From: CAVQEK01 sp963711495
Lineage (GTDB): Bacteria; Bacteroidota; Bacteroidia; Cytophagales; Cyclobacteriaceae
Direction: 5' to 3'
Length of the DNA: 64,000 bases
NCBI GenBank assembly: GCA_963711495.1
Contig: CAVQEK010000003.1
Location: 620,001 to 684,000, forward strand
Part shown: positions 8,378 to 18,219 of the stretch, piece after piece
How positions within the stretch are numbered: position 1 is the stretch's first letter
Layout of the letters: every line of letters begins with the position of its first letter
The notes under the pieces: model-generated
Databases searched by the model: none
What the model was told of the DNA's origin: nothing
What the model saw: only the letters and a program-made list of their open reading frames with translations
Translations under genes and position numbers: made by a program

Positions 8378-9709
8378 TTAAAACCGCAGCAACCAGTCTT
8401 CAATTTCCTGAGTTTTCAGTTTTCCAAACAGCCCTTTTCTAATCTCGTGGTTATTATCAATATTGAGAATACTGAGATTGGGAAAGGTGCTGTACCATAG
8501 TTGCGTGATCTTCTGATTGGCGCGCACGGCGGTAATGTATTGTTTCCGGTCCTTACCTCCGCCCAACACCGCATATCGTGTCGGCGGGAATCCCCTGCCA
8601 TGGCCAAAAATCAGGTTCAGGTTCCGGGTCCTCTTTTTCGAATCGACAAAATCGTGGGCATAGCCTTCTGAGGTGTTATCAAAATTGGCAATAAAAATAA
8701 TCCTTCTTCCCTCATCATCCTGCAGCCAGCGGGCGGTGTGAACAGTCGGGATATAACCCAGGCCCCGGATCAGGGAAACAAACCGGAGTGTGAAGGCAAG
8801 AAAAAATCGCCTGATAAAGCCTTTCTTAACGGCACCTACCACGGTTAATTCATTTTTGACGATGTGCTTTTCCCGTGATACAATTTCGTGGATCCGTGCA
8901 TATGAAACAGGTTTTATGGATTCAAAAGGACGGCTTTCATCAATCCTCAAAAGCAAAAGCAAAATAATGAGCCCGCCAAAAATGAGCGTGAATATACTCA
9001 GTCCGGTTATCGTCCAGATGGTGTGGGTGAAAATGGCGGCCAGGGAAAGTACGATCGACATGGCCAGGACCAACAACACCAGCAACAATGGCCCAAACAA
9101 TACGATAAAATTGATCCATGATCTTCTATAAGGCTTGATGGCCCAGGAAAACTCCGGCCTGGAACGAACAAAATCCTGGATCTTCCTCCGCCAAACGACC
9201 GGGTCATTTTCCAGGGGCTCCCCGGATTTCCACTGTTCATCCAGATATTGTTGAATGGCTTCCTGCAACCGATGCTCCTGCCGCACTTCCTCGTAAGTGA
9301 CATACTGAAAGCCGGTATAAAATGTGCTTCTGATAGAAAATTGATATAAGTATTGGGTCAGAAATTCATCAGAAACAATTCCATCTTCCGGAAATTGCTC
9401 GCAAAAGCGATAAACTGCCTTTAATCCCACTGCCCCTGTATTGACCACCTCATCGATATGCTTCTTTTTCGTTCCGGTAAAACTGGTCAGTAACATGAGT
9501 CTTTCGGGCAGTGCTTTACCATAAGGGTCAACTTCTTCGGGAATGATGACCCAACTGACAAAGTGAGTGGTTTTTAACTTGCCAAAGGGAAAGAGGCTGT
9601 TATTACCCACTCCCTCGGCATTCATTTGGTCGAGCAGTTTCAGGACTTGTTCCTTTTTCCCTGCTTTTATTTTGGTGGAAATGGTCAGGCCTTGATGAAC
9701 GGTATTCAT
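8378..9709 (-). CDS. Membrane protein associated with DyP/catalase-like genes, function unknown
   Basis: The 443-residue protein has a soluble N-terminal half (to about residue 195) and two adjacent hydrophobic segments near residues 203-225 and 233-257, followed by a soluble basic C-terminal half. The N-terminus (HQGLTISTKIKAGKKEQ, later THFVSWVII) looks like a ferredoxin-like alpha/beta-barrel half resembling the DyP fold. No catalytic motif could be assigned. It lies upstream of the DyP and catalase-like genes on the same strand, which suggests a shared peroxidase-linked role, perhaps at the membrane. Confidence 0.75.
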   Translation of the reverse strand: MNTVHQGLTISTKIKAGKKEQVLKLLDQMNAEGVGNNSLFPFGKLKTTHFVSWVIIPEEVDPYGKALPERLMLLTSFTGTKKKHIDEVVNTGAVGLKAVYRFCEQFPEDGIVSDEFLTQYLYQFSIRSTFYTGFQYVTYEEVRQEHRLQEAIQQYLDEQWKSGEPLENDPVVWRRKIQDFVRSRPEFSWAIKPYRRSWINFIVLFGPLLLVLLVLAMSIVLSLAAIFTHTIWTITGLSIFTLIFGGLIILLLLLRIDESRPFESIKPVSYARIHEIVSREKHIVKNELTVVGAVKKGFIRRFFLAFTLRFVSLIRGLGYIPTVHTARWLQDDEGRRIIFIANFDNTSEGYAHDFVDSKKRTRNLNLIFGHGRGFPPTRYAVLGGGKDRKQYITAVRANQKITQLWYSTFPNLSILNIDNNHEIRKGLFGKLKTQEIEDWLLRF

Positions 9710-9931
9710 ATAATAAATGTAATAATATTTTTAGTGATAAAACATACTGCCGGATAGCTCCTGTCATATTATTTGATGTTTTGTGAGAAATAAAAAGATA
9801 GGGGAACTGACGATCAAGATGATTTTGTTAGAATATCAGGGTATAAACTGACCGTGTTGCTTTGGTTGAATGATGATTTCAGTTGAACTCAAGTTCTCTA
9901 ATGACGATCAACATTTTAAAGCACATAAAAA

Positions 9932-10186
9932 ATGGATATTTGCCAAAGTTGTGGAATGCCACTGGAAAATGACCCCAACAAAGGAGGCACCAACGCCGAT
10001 AAGAGCAGGAGTAAAAAATACTGCAGTTTCTGTTATCAGGATGGAAAATTCATTGATGAGGGCATCACATTGCAGGAGAAGATTGAAAAAAATATAAAGA
10101 TCGCCATTGCTGTCCTGAAAATGTCGGAAAATCGGGCCCGGGCTATGACAGAATCGATCTTGCCGAGGCTGGAAAGATGGCAGTAG
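9932..10186 (+). CDS. Small zinc-ribbon protein
   Basis: The 84-residue protein opens with CQSCGMP (Cys4, Cys7) and has a second pair, CSFC, near residues 31-34, forming one zinc ribbon. It matches the putative zinc-ribbon domain family common as small stand-alone proteins in Bacteroidota. A helical C-terminal half follows (SENRARAMTESILPRLERW). The molecular function is unknown; binding to nucleic acid or protein is a guess. It is transcribed alone, divergent from the DyP-side genes. Confidence 0.8.
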   Translation: MDICQSCGMPLENDPNKGGTNADKSRSKKYCSFCYQDGKFIDEGITLQEKIEKNIKIAIAVLKMSENRARAMTESILPRLERWQ

Positions 10187-10327
10187 TATGTTCTATCTGA
10201 AAGATCGTTTTTTGCAGGATAAAATACTTAATTGTTTTTGCCCTGCTTGATATTAGCCAGCCACAAGGCTGGTTTTAAGTTATCTTCTAAATTAGACGCT
10301 AAACGAAAATTCCAAAATTCTGGAATC

Positions 10328-10831
10328 ATGTTAAAACCGACTACAAATATGAGAACATCGTTCATGACCTTGTGTATTGCCTTTATGACTATAGGAGGTC
10401 CGATTTTTATTGCCCGGGGACAACACCTCTCCGATGCGAAAAGAATACGCATTGAAAAGGAAATCGATGCTATTTTCCAAACCATGATAACCGCAGCAGA
10501 ACAATTGGATGTTGACAAACTGAACGAGGGTGTGGATGACAGATACCATGCCGGTTTTATTACTAATGGCAACTACTACTCCGGGTTCGATGCGCTCATG
10601 AACAACTTCAGATCACGCGTCCAGGGGATAAATAGTCAGAAGATCACCATCAAAACCAAAAAGATTACGGTATTGACAGAAAACCTTGCCTTGATCACCG
10701 CTACAGGTGAAACGCTGGTTGACCTCGCCGAACGGGAGTCATTGACGGCCCACTTTTTCTGGTCATTCGTTTACCAAAAAATTGACAATGACTGGAAAGT
10801 CATCCAGTCACATCAGTCAAACACGAGGTAG
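10328..10831 (+). CDS. Secreted SnoaL/NTF2-fold (DUF4440-like) protein
   Basis: Starting at ATG 10328 the protein is 167 residues; ATG 10349 is an alternative. A TTG further upstream (10232) would add an unlikely hydrophilic leader. A hydrophobic N-terminal segment (MTLCIAFMTIGGPIFIARG) looks like a signal peptide. The rest matches the cone-shaped NTF2/SnoaL fold: a helix pair, then strands ending in the typical FFWSFVYQKIDNDWKVIQSHQS. Such domains bind small ligands or act as cyclases or isomerases. No catalytic assignment can be made. Confidence 0.7.
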   Translation: MLKPTTNMRTSFMTLCIAFMTIGGPIFIARGQHLSDAKRIRIEKEIDAIFQTMITAAEQLDVDKLNEGVDDRYHAGFITNGNYYSGFDALMNNFRSRVQGINSQKITIKTKKITVLTENLALITATGETLVDLAERESLTAHFFWSFVYQKIDNDWKVIQSHQSNTR

Positions 10832-10882
10832 AGAAGCCAATCCAACTGCCTAGACCAATGACAAATTCCTGGCGAAATAAGT

Positions 10883-11038
10883 TTAGATGATCGGGATAGT
10901 TAATATTCCTTCATTTTCTGAAACTTCCCGATCCTGCGTGCCATTTAATTGCTTGACCTCTATCACAATCCGATCACCGGATTTTGCCTGCTTGGCAAAT
11001 CTTGTGAGATCAAACGTCTTGGTTCGTTTCCTCACCAT
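10883..11038 (-). other. Short ORF, possible gene remnant
   Basis: A 51-codon frame from ATG 11038 reads as plausible protein (FDLTRFAKQAKSGDRIVIEV, ending GILTIPII), with amphipathic strands and no low-complexity sequence. It stays open about 13 further codons upstream before a stop. It may be the C-terminal remnant of a larger secreted or beta-rich protein. I do not recognise the family. The rest of 10832-11182 appears to be the promoter region of the GH127 gene. Confidence 0.3.
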
Positions 11039-11182
11039 AGCATTTAACTTAAGGATTACGTAATCGATGGTTCTTCTTTAACTCTTTATGACGCTTCGAA
11101 TCTGGTGAAAAGATAGTATTCGTAAGCTAATTTTATTCTAATTTTATTACTTTGGATCGATTCGTACGAAACAATTGGTATC

Positions 11183-13132
11183 ATGAAGAACCTCATATTA
11201 TTAGTATTACCCATTATAATATTCAGTTGTACAAAACCACAGGAAAAGCCTCTAAAATTAAGTGATTACCCCATTCAGCCGGTAGGTATCCGGAATGTAA
11301 AACTTACCGACAATTTCTGGCTCCCGGTAATCAAGACTGTTCAAGACAAAACCATCGGTTATGCTTTGGAAAAATGCCGTGAAGAAGGACGGCTGGACAA
11401 TTTCCTTATTGCAGGCGGTAAAATGCAGGGAGAAACCAGGGGCCAGATGCCTTTTGATGATACTGATGTCTACAAAATTATTGAAGGCGCTTCCTACTCT
11501 TTGATCAGTTCACCGGATGAAAAGCTGGAAGCCTATCTCGACACACTGATCTCCATTATAAAAACCGGTCAGGAACCGGACGGCTATCTCACTACCTGGC
11601 GGACCATCAATCCTGAAAAACCGCCCGCGAAATGGGTAAGACCCGGAAAACGATGGGAAAACCTGGAGTCAAGCCATGAATTGTATAACGCCGGTCACCT
11701 CTATGAAGCAGCGGTGGCTCACTATAAAGCTACCGGAAAAAGAAATTTCCTGGATATTGCGCTTAAAAACGCCGACCTTTTGGTGAATACGTTTGGCCCG
11801 GGCAAATTGCAGAAAATCCCGGGCCATCAGATTGTGGAAACCGGACTTATCAAACTTTACCGCGTGACGCAGAACGCAAAATATCTGCACCTCGCAAAAT
11901 ACTTTCTGGACCAGCGTGGCGATTCCACCAATCACAAATTAAATGGCCCCTACAACCAGGATCACATGCCAGTGACACAGCAGGAAGAAGTGGTAGGGCA
12001 TGCTGTCAGAGCGGTGTATATGTACGCCGGAATGACAGACATCGCTGCAATTTATCGTGATTCGGCCTATTGGAATGCCACCCAAAAGTTGTGGGAAAAC
12101 ATGGTCTTCAAGAAAATGTACGTGACCGGTGGCATTGGTGCCCGCCATGAAGGAGAAGCATTTGGCGACAACTACGAACTGCCCAATCTCACCGCCTACA
12201 ATGAGACCTGCGCGGCTATCGGGGATGTTTATTGGAACCAGCGCATGTTCATGTTAACCGGCAATTCAAAATATTACGATGTGATCGAACAGACTTTATA
12301 TAATGGCTTGCTGTCCGGACTTTCGCTGGACGGGGTGAAATTCTTTTATCCCAATGCATTGGAGTCCGATGGCAAATATGCGTTTAACCAGGGCGCCTGT
12401 ACCCGCAAATCGTGGTTCGACTGCTCCTGCTGTCCTACTAATCTGATCAGATTTTTGCCCGCTGTTCCCGGATTGATCTATGCCCTGCATGCCGATAGCC
12501 TCTTTATCAATTTATATGCTTCCAATCATGCCGAAATTGAAATAAATTATAATGCAATAAGTGTATCCCAACAAACCGATTATCCATGGACCGGGGACAT
12601 TCTTATCGCGATCAAACCTCAAAAAACCAGTACATTTACCATTAAATTGAGAATTCCGGATTGGGCCAGGAATGAAGTCCTGCCGGGAGATCTTTATGCC
12701 TTCCACAATCATGTCTCACAACAGCCAGTTGTAAAAATTAATGGTGAGAAAGTGTCTGTGAACATTAAAAACGGGTATGCGGCCATCACCAGGGAATGGA
12801 AGCCGGATGATCAGATAGCCCTCATGTTGCCCATGGAGGTCCGTGAGGTGATTGCCAATGAAAAGGTCAGTGATGATCGAAATAAAATGGCATTGGAATA
12901 CGGGCCATTGGTTTATTGTGTGGAAGACGTCGACAATCACGATCAGGTAGCAAAATTGACCTTAGGCCCGGACCTGCAGTGGAGCGTGCAGAAAAAGGAT
13001 GATTTACTGCATGGGGTGAATGTAATTACAGGAAATGATGAAAAGACAACTTTGGTGGCTATCCCCTACTATGCATGGTCCAATCGTGGTATTGGCGCCA
13101 TGAAAGTATGGCTGCCGGTAAAAGCCGATTGA
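11183..13132 (+). CDS. GH127 family lipoprotein (beta-L-arabinofuranosidase-like)
   Basis: The 649-residue protein starts with a lipoprotein signal (hydrophobic run ending FSC, Cys16), so it is probably anchored in the periplasm or outer membrane. The catalytic (alpha/alpha)6 barrel carries the zinc-site residues of GH127: Glu341 and Cys343 in AYNETCAAIG, and Cys416-Cys417 in CSCCPTN. The spacing closely matches that in characterised GH127 beta-L-arabinofuranosidases, where one of the paired Cys is the nucleophile. A C-terminal beta domain follows. It stands alone, far from the SusCD locus. GH127-like enzymes also include other activities, so the substrate is uncertain. Confidence 0.9.
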   Translation: MKNLILLVLPIIIFSCTKPQEKPLKLSDYPIQPVGIRNVKLTDNFWLPVIKTVQDKTIGYALEKCREEGRLDNFLIAGGKMQGETRGQMPFDDTDVYKIIEGASYSLISSPDEKLEAYLDTLISIIKTGQEPDGYLTTWRTINPEKPPAKWVRPGKRWENLESSHELYNAGHLYEAAVAHYKATGKRNFLDIALKNADLLVNTFGPGKLQKIPGHQIVETGLIKLYRVTQNAKYLHLAKYFLDQRGDSTNHKLNGPYNQDHMPVTQQEEVVGHAVRAVYMYAGMTDIAAIYRDSAYWNATQKLWENMVFKKMYVTGGIGARHEGEAFGDNYELPNLTAYNETCAAIGDVYWNQRMFMLTGNSKYYDVIEQTLYNGLLSGLSLDGVKFFYPNALESDGKYAFNQGACTRKSWFDCSCCPTNLIRFLPAVPGLIYALHADSLFINLYASNHAEIEINYNAISVSQQTDYPWTGDILIAIKPQKTSTFTIKLRIPDWARNEVLPGDLYAFHNHVSQQPVVKINGEKVSVNIKNGYAAITREWKPDDQIALMLPMEVREVIANEKVSDDRNKMALEYGPLVYCVEDVDNHDQVAKLTLGPDLQWSVQKKDDLLHGVNVITGNDEKTTLVAIPYYAWSNRGIGAMKVWLPVKAD

Positions 13133-13379
13133 AAATCGATGTAGAATATGAAAGATTATAACCTGCTCGATGGACCTTCCATGGCCCGGTCTTCCATGGG
13201 TTCATTCAAAATTAACGACAGTCGATTACATTCAGCGAGCAAAACATTGATCAACCTCGTGTTTCAACTCATCATTGTAGGTGCCCATTCATTATTAGCT
13301 TTCCTGCCAAGCCGGATATCAAAGGGAAAAGGAAGTTTGTTTTAACCCGTTGAGCAATCTTTGAATTTTACATGCTGGT

Positions 13380-15383
13380 TCAATCCAGTTCCAAAGGAAT
13401 TTTGATCTCAACCCTGGTGCCGGCGGCGTGGTGGCGATCATCATACAAATCAGTAACTTGAACACATGTTTTAAGATTTTGACCCCTGTTGAGAGCTTGG
13501 ATGCGTCTTTCCGTTACTGACATTCCCCTTGATGTGTGAAACGCATTGCCATTTACCTGTAATTTACGAGCGGCCACTCTTCCAATTCCATTATCTTCTA
13601 TTGTACAGATCAGGTATTCTTCTCTGTTTTTTAGCAGAATAGTCAACATTCCGCTTCTTTTTGGCCGCAACCCGTGGACAATAGCATTTTCCACATAGGG
13701 TTGCAAAAGCAAAAAAGGTACCTCGATGTTGTAAATGTCGAGGTTGTCATCGACTTTTATGTTATATTCAAAGGCACCGCCAAACCTCAGATTTTCCAAT
13801 TCTATATAGTATTCCAATATTTTTATGTCATCTGCCAGCAGCACTTTTTGATTTATTGAATTCTCCAGCACTTGCCTTACCAATTTTGAAAACCGTGTAA
13901 GGTATTTGAGGGCAGATTCTTTATCATTATTTACTATAAAATGTTGTATCGCACTAAGGGAATTAAAAATAAAATGAGGATCCATCTGCGCTCTGAGCAT
14001 TCTTATTTCCAACTCCTTGTTCATCGATTCGATTTCAGCATTCTTAGTCTCGATTTCCAGGCTTTTCTGCAAAAGCAAGTTGGCAGTTCTTTGCTTATTA
14101 ACGTACCGCCGGTACACAAAAGCCGCCAGCAAAAATCCCAGTACAGCACAAATAATCAGGGCGATACGGAATTTACTTTCCATATTTTTATTCTTTTCAA
14201 GGAGCGAGATTTTCTGCTGTTGTTCTGAAATGCGTGTTTCTTTCTGATCCATGTCAAAACGAGCCTGCATCCTGGAGATTTGCATGGATTTTTCTTCATT
14301 GAAAATACTGTCTTTTAAGGCCATGAACAGACGTTGAAAACCAAAAGCTTGCTGATAATCTTTCAATTGAAAGTAAATACCCATCTGCGTTTCCAGGACG
14401 TCCCGGATGCCCTTCTTTACACCCAGTTTCCTGGCCAGTGACAAACTTCTGTCAGCAAATTGCCGGGCCGCCGACCATTGTCCCAATTGCTGGTAAGTTT
14501 TCGCAAGCAGGTTTGTGACGATCACAATACCATACTGTGTTCCCACACCTTCCCGAATCGACAGGGTCTTTAGATAATATTCCAGTGCTTGCTGGTAATT
14601 TCCCTGCTTGTAGTAAACCCCGCCGAGATCACAAAGGACTATTGCTGCCGAAGTTTTAGCGTTGACCTTGTTTAGCAGGTCCAATGATTTGGAAAAATTA
14701 TTAACCGCTGAATCGTAATTTTCTTCCAACATATTCATTTCGCCTATATGCCGAAGTGCTGTTCCGGCCAATTCCTTATAGTTCTTTTCCCAGGCCAGGT
14801 CGTACATCTGGGAAAAATAAACTTTGGCCCTGTCATAATCACCCTGACCCAAATATGCCAATCCCAATCCTTTCAATGCATAGATCTCCGGTTTTTTGAA
14901 ATTGAAAGTTATGGTTACAGCCATAGACTTTTGATAATAGATTATTGCTTGCTCAAAATCGTTAATCTCGCGATAGGCTGCGCCGAGATTAGTTAAACTG
15001 TAGGCTAAATTTATCTTATCGCCATTGTTCTTTTCTATTTTTATTGATTCCAGAAAATCATCAAGGGCTTCAGGATAATTTGTTTTAATGAGTAAAACAA
15101 AACCCAGGTTGTTATACGCCCGGGCCACTCCCGATTGATAATTCAACTGTTTGGCCAGCGTCAATGCTTTGTTGCCGTAATCAACGGCACGTTCGGGATC
15201 GGTGTATTTCAATTCCCAGCAAATATCACTGAGGATATGTACTTTGAGTGAATCAGTGGCTTGTGGCAGTTTATTAAGCAAACTGTCGATTTTGGCCGCA
15301 CCGGTGTCAGCCGCATATAACAATGAGACCCTGTAAAGGAAAAATAATATGGCACAGCATTTCTTCACGCTATACAATTTCAA
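13380..15383 (-). CDS. TPR-containing LytS-type sensor histidine kinase
   Basis: The 667-residue protein has a signal-like N-terminus, six or more tetratricopeptide repeats (about residues 65-350), a short coiled coil, one membrane segment near residues 405-425, then a His_kinase domain with the phospho-acceptor box DPHFIFNSL near residue 468 and an ATPase N-box (LQPYVENAIVHGL). The TTG start at 15383 is chosen because a stop codon lies two codons upstream. Usually a LytTR response regulator follows; none is adjacent here, so its partner is elsewhere. The TPRs are presumably periplasmic and sense a protein or peptide signal. Confidence 0.88.
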   Translation of the reverse strand: MKLYSVKKCCAILFFLYRVSLLYAADTGAAKIDSLLNKLPQATDSLKVHILSDICWELKYTDPERAVDYGNKALTLAKQLNYQSGVARAYNNLGFVLLIKTNYPEALDDFLESIKIEKNNGDKINLAYSLTNLGAAYREINDFEQAIIYYQKSMAVTITFNFKKPEIYALKGLGLAYLGQGDYDRAKVYFSQMYDLAWEKNYKELAGTALRHIGEMNMLEENYDSAVNNFSKSLDLLNKVNAKTSAAIVLCDLGGVYYKQGNYQQALEYYLKTLSIREGVGTQYGIVIVTNLLAKTYQQLGQWSAARQFADRSLSLARKLGVKKGIRDVLETQMGIYFQLKDYQQAFGFQRLFMALKDSIFNEEKSMQISRMQARFDMDQKETRISEQQQKISLLEKNKNMESKFRIALIICAVLGFLLAAFVYRRYVNKQRTANLLLQKSLEIETKNAEIESMNKELEIRMLRAQMDPHFIFNSLSAIQHFIVNNDKESALKYLTRFSKLVRQVLENSINQKVLLADDIKILEYYIELENLRFGGAFEYNIKVDDNLDIYNIEVPFLLLQPYVENAIVHGLRPKRSGMLTILLKNREEYLICTIEDNGIGRVAARKLQVNGNAFHTSRGMSVTERRIQALNRGQNLKTCVQVTDLYDDRHHAAGTRVEIKIPLELD

Positions 15384-15558
15384 TATTTAAATGTTTTTAT
15401 CAAAAGACTGAAGGCCTTTTGAATTCTGTCTTTTACTTATTTATTCAATTCAAAATACCAAATTGACTAGCGAAAAGAGCCAATAAATCTTTTCAAATCA
15501 TCAGTAAGACATTAAAAAAAATGTATATTACTCGTTGCCGTTTAACACAACCATATAA

Positions 15559-16361
15559 ATGCTTTACAACAAAACAAAACCATGTGATAAGTTGACGCAT
15601 TTTGTGAAGCGCTACTACTGCTGGGAACATGATATCACAGGAAACCAGCCGCTGATCATTCAAAGCCCCCCATCCGGTTACGAAGCCATCGTTTTTAATT
15701 ATGGCTTTCCTTATAAAATATCCAGCAGGAATAAAGAAGATATCCTGACGCCCACAGCCTTTTATTCCGGGCAAAATACAGTCAACTATAAACTGGTGCT
15801 GTCAAACCGGCTGGGTGCGTTCGGAATAGTGTTTCAGCCCGCTGCATTCGCCACATTATTCAGGGTTTCGGTAAAAAATACTGCCAACCGGCGCATCGCC
15901 CTGGATGATATACTGGGCAATGACGGCAAATACCTGACCCTAAAAATTTTGGGAGCTGCAAATAATGAAGAACGCGTTCAAATTGCGGAACAATATTTAA
16001 TTCAGAAATTGTGGTTGGCAAAATTGCATCTTACTGCATCAACAATAGGTGAATCTTATTGATAGCTGCAATGGACTGATAACGTAAGAAGATTTAGCCG
16101 AGATTGATCCAGCCGGAGGTCGTTGGAGCGCCATTTTGTGGAAAAATTAGGGGTAAGTCCCAAGTTTTACGCCCGCCTGAGGAGATTTTCCCATATTTCT
16201 TATTTATTAATGTACCATAAAGCGGACTGGCAGGAATTGGTTTATGAAGGCGGATATTTTGACCAATCACACTTATCAAGGATTTTCAATTCTTTAATGG
16301 CATGAATCCCGGCGATTATTTGTTACACAACAAGGAATTGATCCGGTATGAAGAGAGATGA
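15559..16361 (+). pseudogene. AraC-family transcription regulator, frameshifted
   Basis: Frame 1 (15559-16062) gives the N-terminal DUF6597-type sensor domain and ends at a stop. The DNA-binding domain then continues in other frames: ERHFVEKLGVSPKFYAR and DWQELVYEGGYFDQSHL (16123-16290), and finally GMNPGDYLLHNKELIRYEER to the stop at 16361. At least three single-base indels separate the pieces, yet the amino-acid sequence between them is well conserved. This means recent decay or sequencing error. It would be transcribed divergently from the histidine kinase. Confidence 0.85.
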
Positions 16362-16440
16362 TATTTAAATTTGGCGCATTTTTACAATACATTCCATTTG
16401 CCTGGAATTAATTTAGTTTCATAATTAACCAACAGTAATT

Positions 16441-16885
16441 ATGGAAACCCAAAAAAAAGAAAACATCGATGCACTGAGCAAAAAAGGCGCTTGTATTGAA
16501 TTTTTCTCCGCTTACCAGGAAAAGGACCTCAAGCGGATGATCCAACTGTGCGATCCACAAGGAATAGTTTCTTTTGAACCCCTGGGTGAAGCCGGAAAAG
16601 GAAAAATCGGTGATTTTGGCAAAAATCTATGGCTTGCCCTCATGGAGGCTTTTCCGGATCTGGACAATACGGTAATTAAGGCAGAACCCGATGAATCTGC
16701 AAATTCCGTAACCTGCACGATATCGATATTCGGAACCCAGCGAAAAGAATTTGCCTGCATTTCGAAGAAAGGCAACCGCTTCGAAAGTGACCACATCTTT
16801 GTATTCCGGTTTGATGGCGATAAAGAATAGATCAGTTAATATTAACTGGGACCACGACAGATTCGTCAGTCAGTTGCAAGCCTGA
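16441..16885 (+). pseudogene. SnoaL-like ester-cyclase-fold protein, frameshifted near its end
   Basis: The frame from 16441 ends at 16830 after 129 residues, just where SnoaL-like proteins should have a final strand. The next frame over (from about 16829) continues with VNINWDHDRFVSQLQA and stops at 16885, exactly the family's expected ending with a WD pair and a terminal Gln-Leu. One indel around 16822-16830 therefore broke the last ~18 residues. Such proteins bind small molecules; the substrate is unknown. The truncated product might still fold. Confidence 0.7.
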
Positions 16886-17022
16886 GCGCAAGCTTCTTCA
16901 TTCAAATCCAGGTTTATAATCAGACCATTTTGTGGCATGGCTATATGCCATTGCAAAAAAGGAGCGACTGTCTATTACCCGGATTATTCGCGCATTTTCA
17001 GTCAAATAAAAACAATACAATC

Positions 17023-17838
17023 ATGAATGCTTATATGGTTTTCATCGTGATATTGAGTTGGCTAACGCTATTTGGTCAATCAACGGAACGCAATCAGGAA
17101 CCGGAAACATTTTTTTTAAAAAAGGGGGCGGTAATCGGGATCCATTTCGTAAAGCCAAAACCTCGATTAAATAAAAGTGAAAGTGAGAAATTCCTTTGTA
17201 TACAGTACTTTCCCGCCTGGCGTGATATGATCCCTGGAAGCAGGGTCTACTATTTAAAGGGCAAGAGAGGGTTCAGTCACGATAAAAATACTTTTCTCTG
17301 GGTTTTTAATGACTTGGCTACCCGTGACAAATATTGGCCACAGCGTGATGTAAGTCAAGAATACCAGACCCTGACCCACAAAATTGACTGGTTGTACCAG
17401 GACAATACTTTCAATAAATACTTCCTCGGATATGAAGACAGTCTGGCAGCAGATTATCTGGTCATTGAAGCAGGCGCACCGGTAAAGAGAGACTGGTTAG
17501 AGCCGGGCGCAGTGTTGGGTTTACATCATATGATCCTGAAACCCTATGTTGACACCCATGAATTCGAACGGTTTATCCACAATACCTGGGCTCCCAACCG
17601 GTCGGACGCTGTTCCGGATTCAAAAGTGTTTTTCCTTAAGGGAATACGGAGAAATCATGAAAATGAATACATATTTCTGTGGGTATTGTATTCCGAAGAG
17701 ACGCTGAACAGGTATTATCCCACACCGGACCTGGTTTCACAGGAGTATCAACAATTGCAGAATAAATGGAAATGGCTGTACAGTGATGAATACCGCGGTA
17801 AGTATTTTCAGGGATGGGATACGGCTCAGGTCCAGTGA
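17023..17838 (+). CDS. Secreted protein with tandemly duplicated domain, function unknown
   Basis: From ATG 17023 the product is about 271 residues; a longer frame from 16930 would put a charged leader ahead of the signal peptide (MNAYMVFIVILSWLTLFG). After the signal are two homologous ~110-residue copies. Both start with a GAVxGxHxxxxKP segment, include a strand reading FFLKG or YYLKG, then F/IFLWV, and end in a Q/KW(L)Y...YF(L/Q)G segment. The length and pattern suit a ferredoxin-like alpha/beta fold that normally dimerises, here fused in one chain. No family name or catalytic residue could be assigned. Confidence 0.75.
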   Translation: MNAYMVFIVILSWLTLFGQSTERNQEPETFFLKKGAVIGIHFVKPKPRLNKSESEKFLCIQYFPAWRDMIPGSRVYYLKGKRGFSHDKNTFLWVFNDLATRDKYWPQRDVSQEYQTLTHKIDWLYQDNTFNKYFLGYEDSLAADYLVIEAGAPVKRDWLEPGAVLGLHHMILKPYVDTHEFERFIHNTWAPNRSDAVPDSKVFFLKGIRRNHENEYIFLWVLYSEETLNRYYPTPDLVSQEYQQLQNKWKWLYSDEYRGKYFQGWDTAQVQ

Positions 17839-17869
17839 TTTTATAGTGGTCCAATGAATATTCTTTATG

Positions 17870-18092
17870 TTTTTTTTTTTTTTTTTTTTTTTTTTCTCAA
17901 CAGATTAAGCTTTTTTTGAATTTTTAGTGGTTATCAATTCCTTTTATTCAATATTGCGATTCCAGATGGTTCCAAAATTTTTTTTTTTTTTTCTTCATCG
18001 TAAAAGACATCCGGCAGCCTTAAGAACTGGCCGGATCCTATACGAGATGTTACACGAAATTCATCGTAAAAAGACATCCGTGCAGCCCTTAA
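17870..18092. repeat. Poly-T tracts and a short direct repeat
   Basis: A run of 26 T (17870-17895) and a second of 15 T (17978-17992) frame an AT-rich stretch. A ~30-base direct repeat follows: TTCATCGTAAAAGACATCCG at 17994 recurs at 18060 with one extra A, and the rest (GCAGCC...TTAA) also matches with one-base length changes. Homopolymers this long are unusual in bacteria. They could be genuine, or a sign of slippage or assembly error. Confidence 0.7.
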
Positions 18093-18219
18093 AATATTTT
18101 TGAGTTTGTATTAATCCCGGAACCGTGAAAGATAACTTGTCGAAGTCCGCCAGGATCAAGGGAAATACTATCAAAAAAAACATCATTCAACAACGAAAAG
18201 AAAAAACAATAAATCAACA

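Noticed and set aside
13148..13345. 65-codon ORF after the GH127 gene
   Set aside because: No recognisable protein features; probably non-coding DNA between convergent genes.
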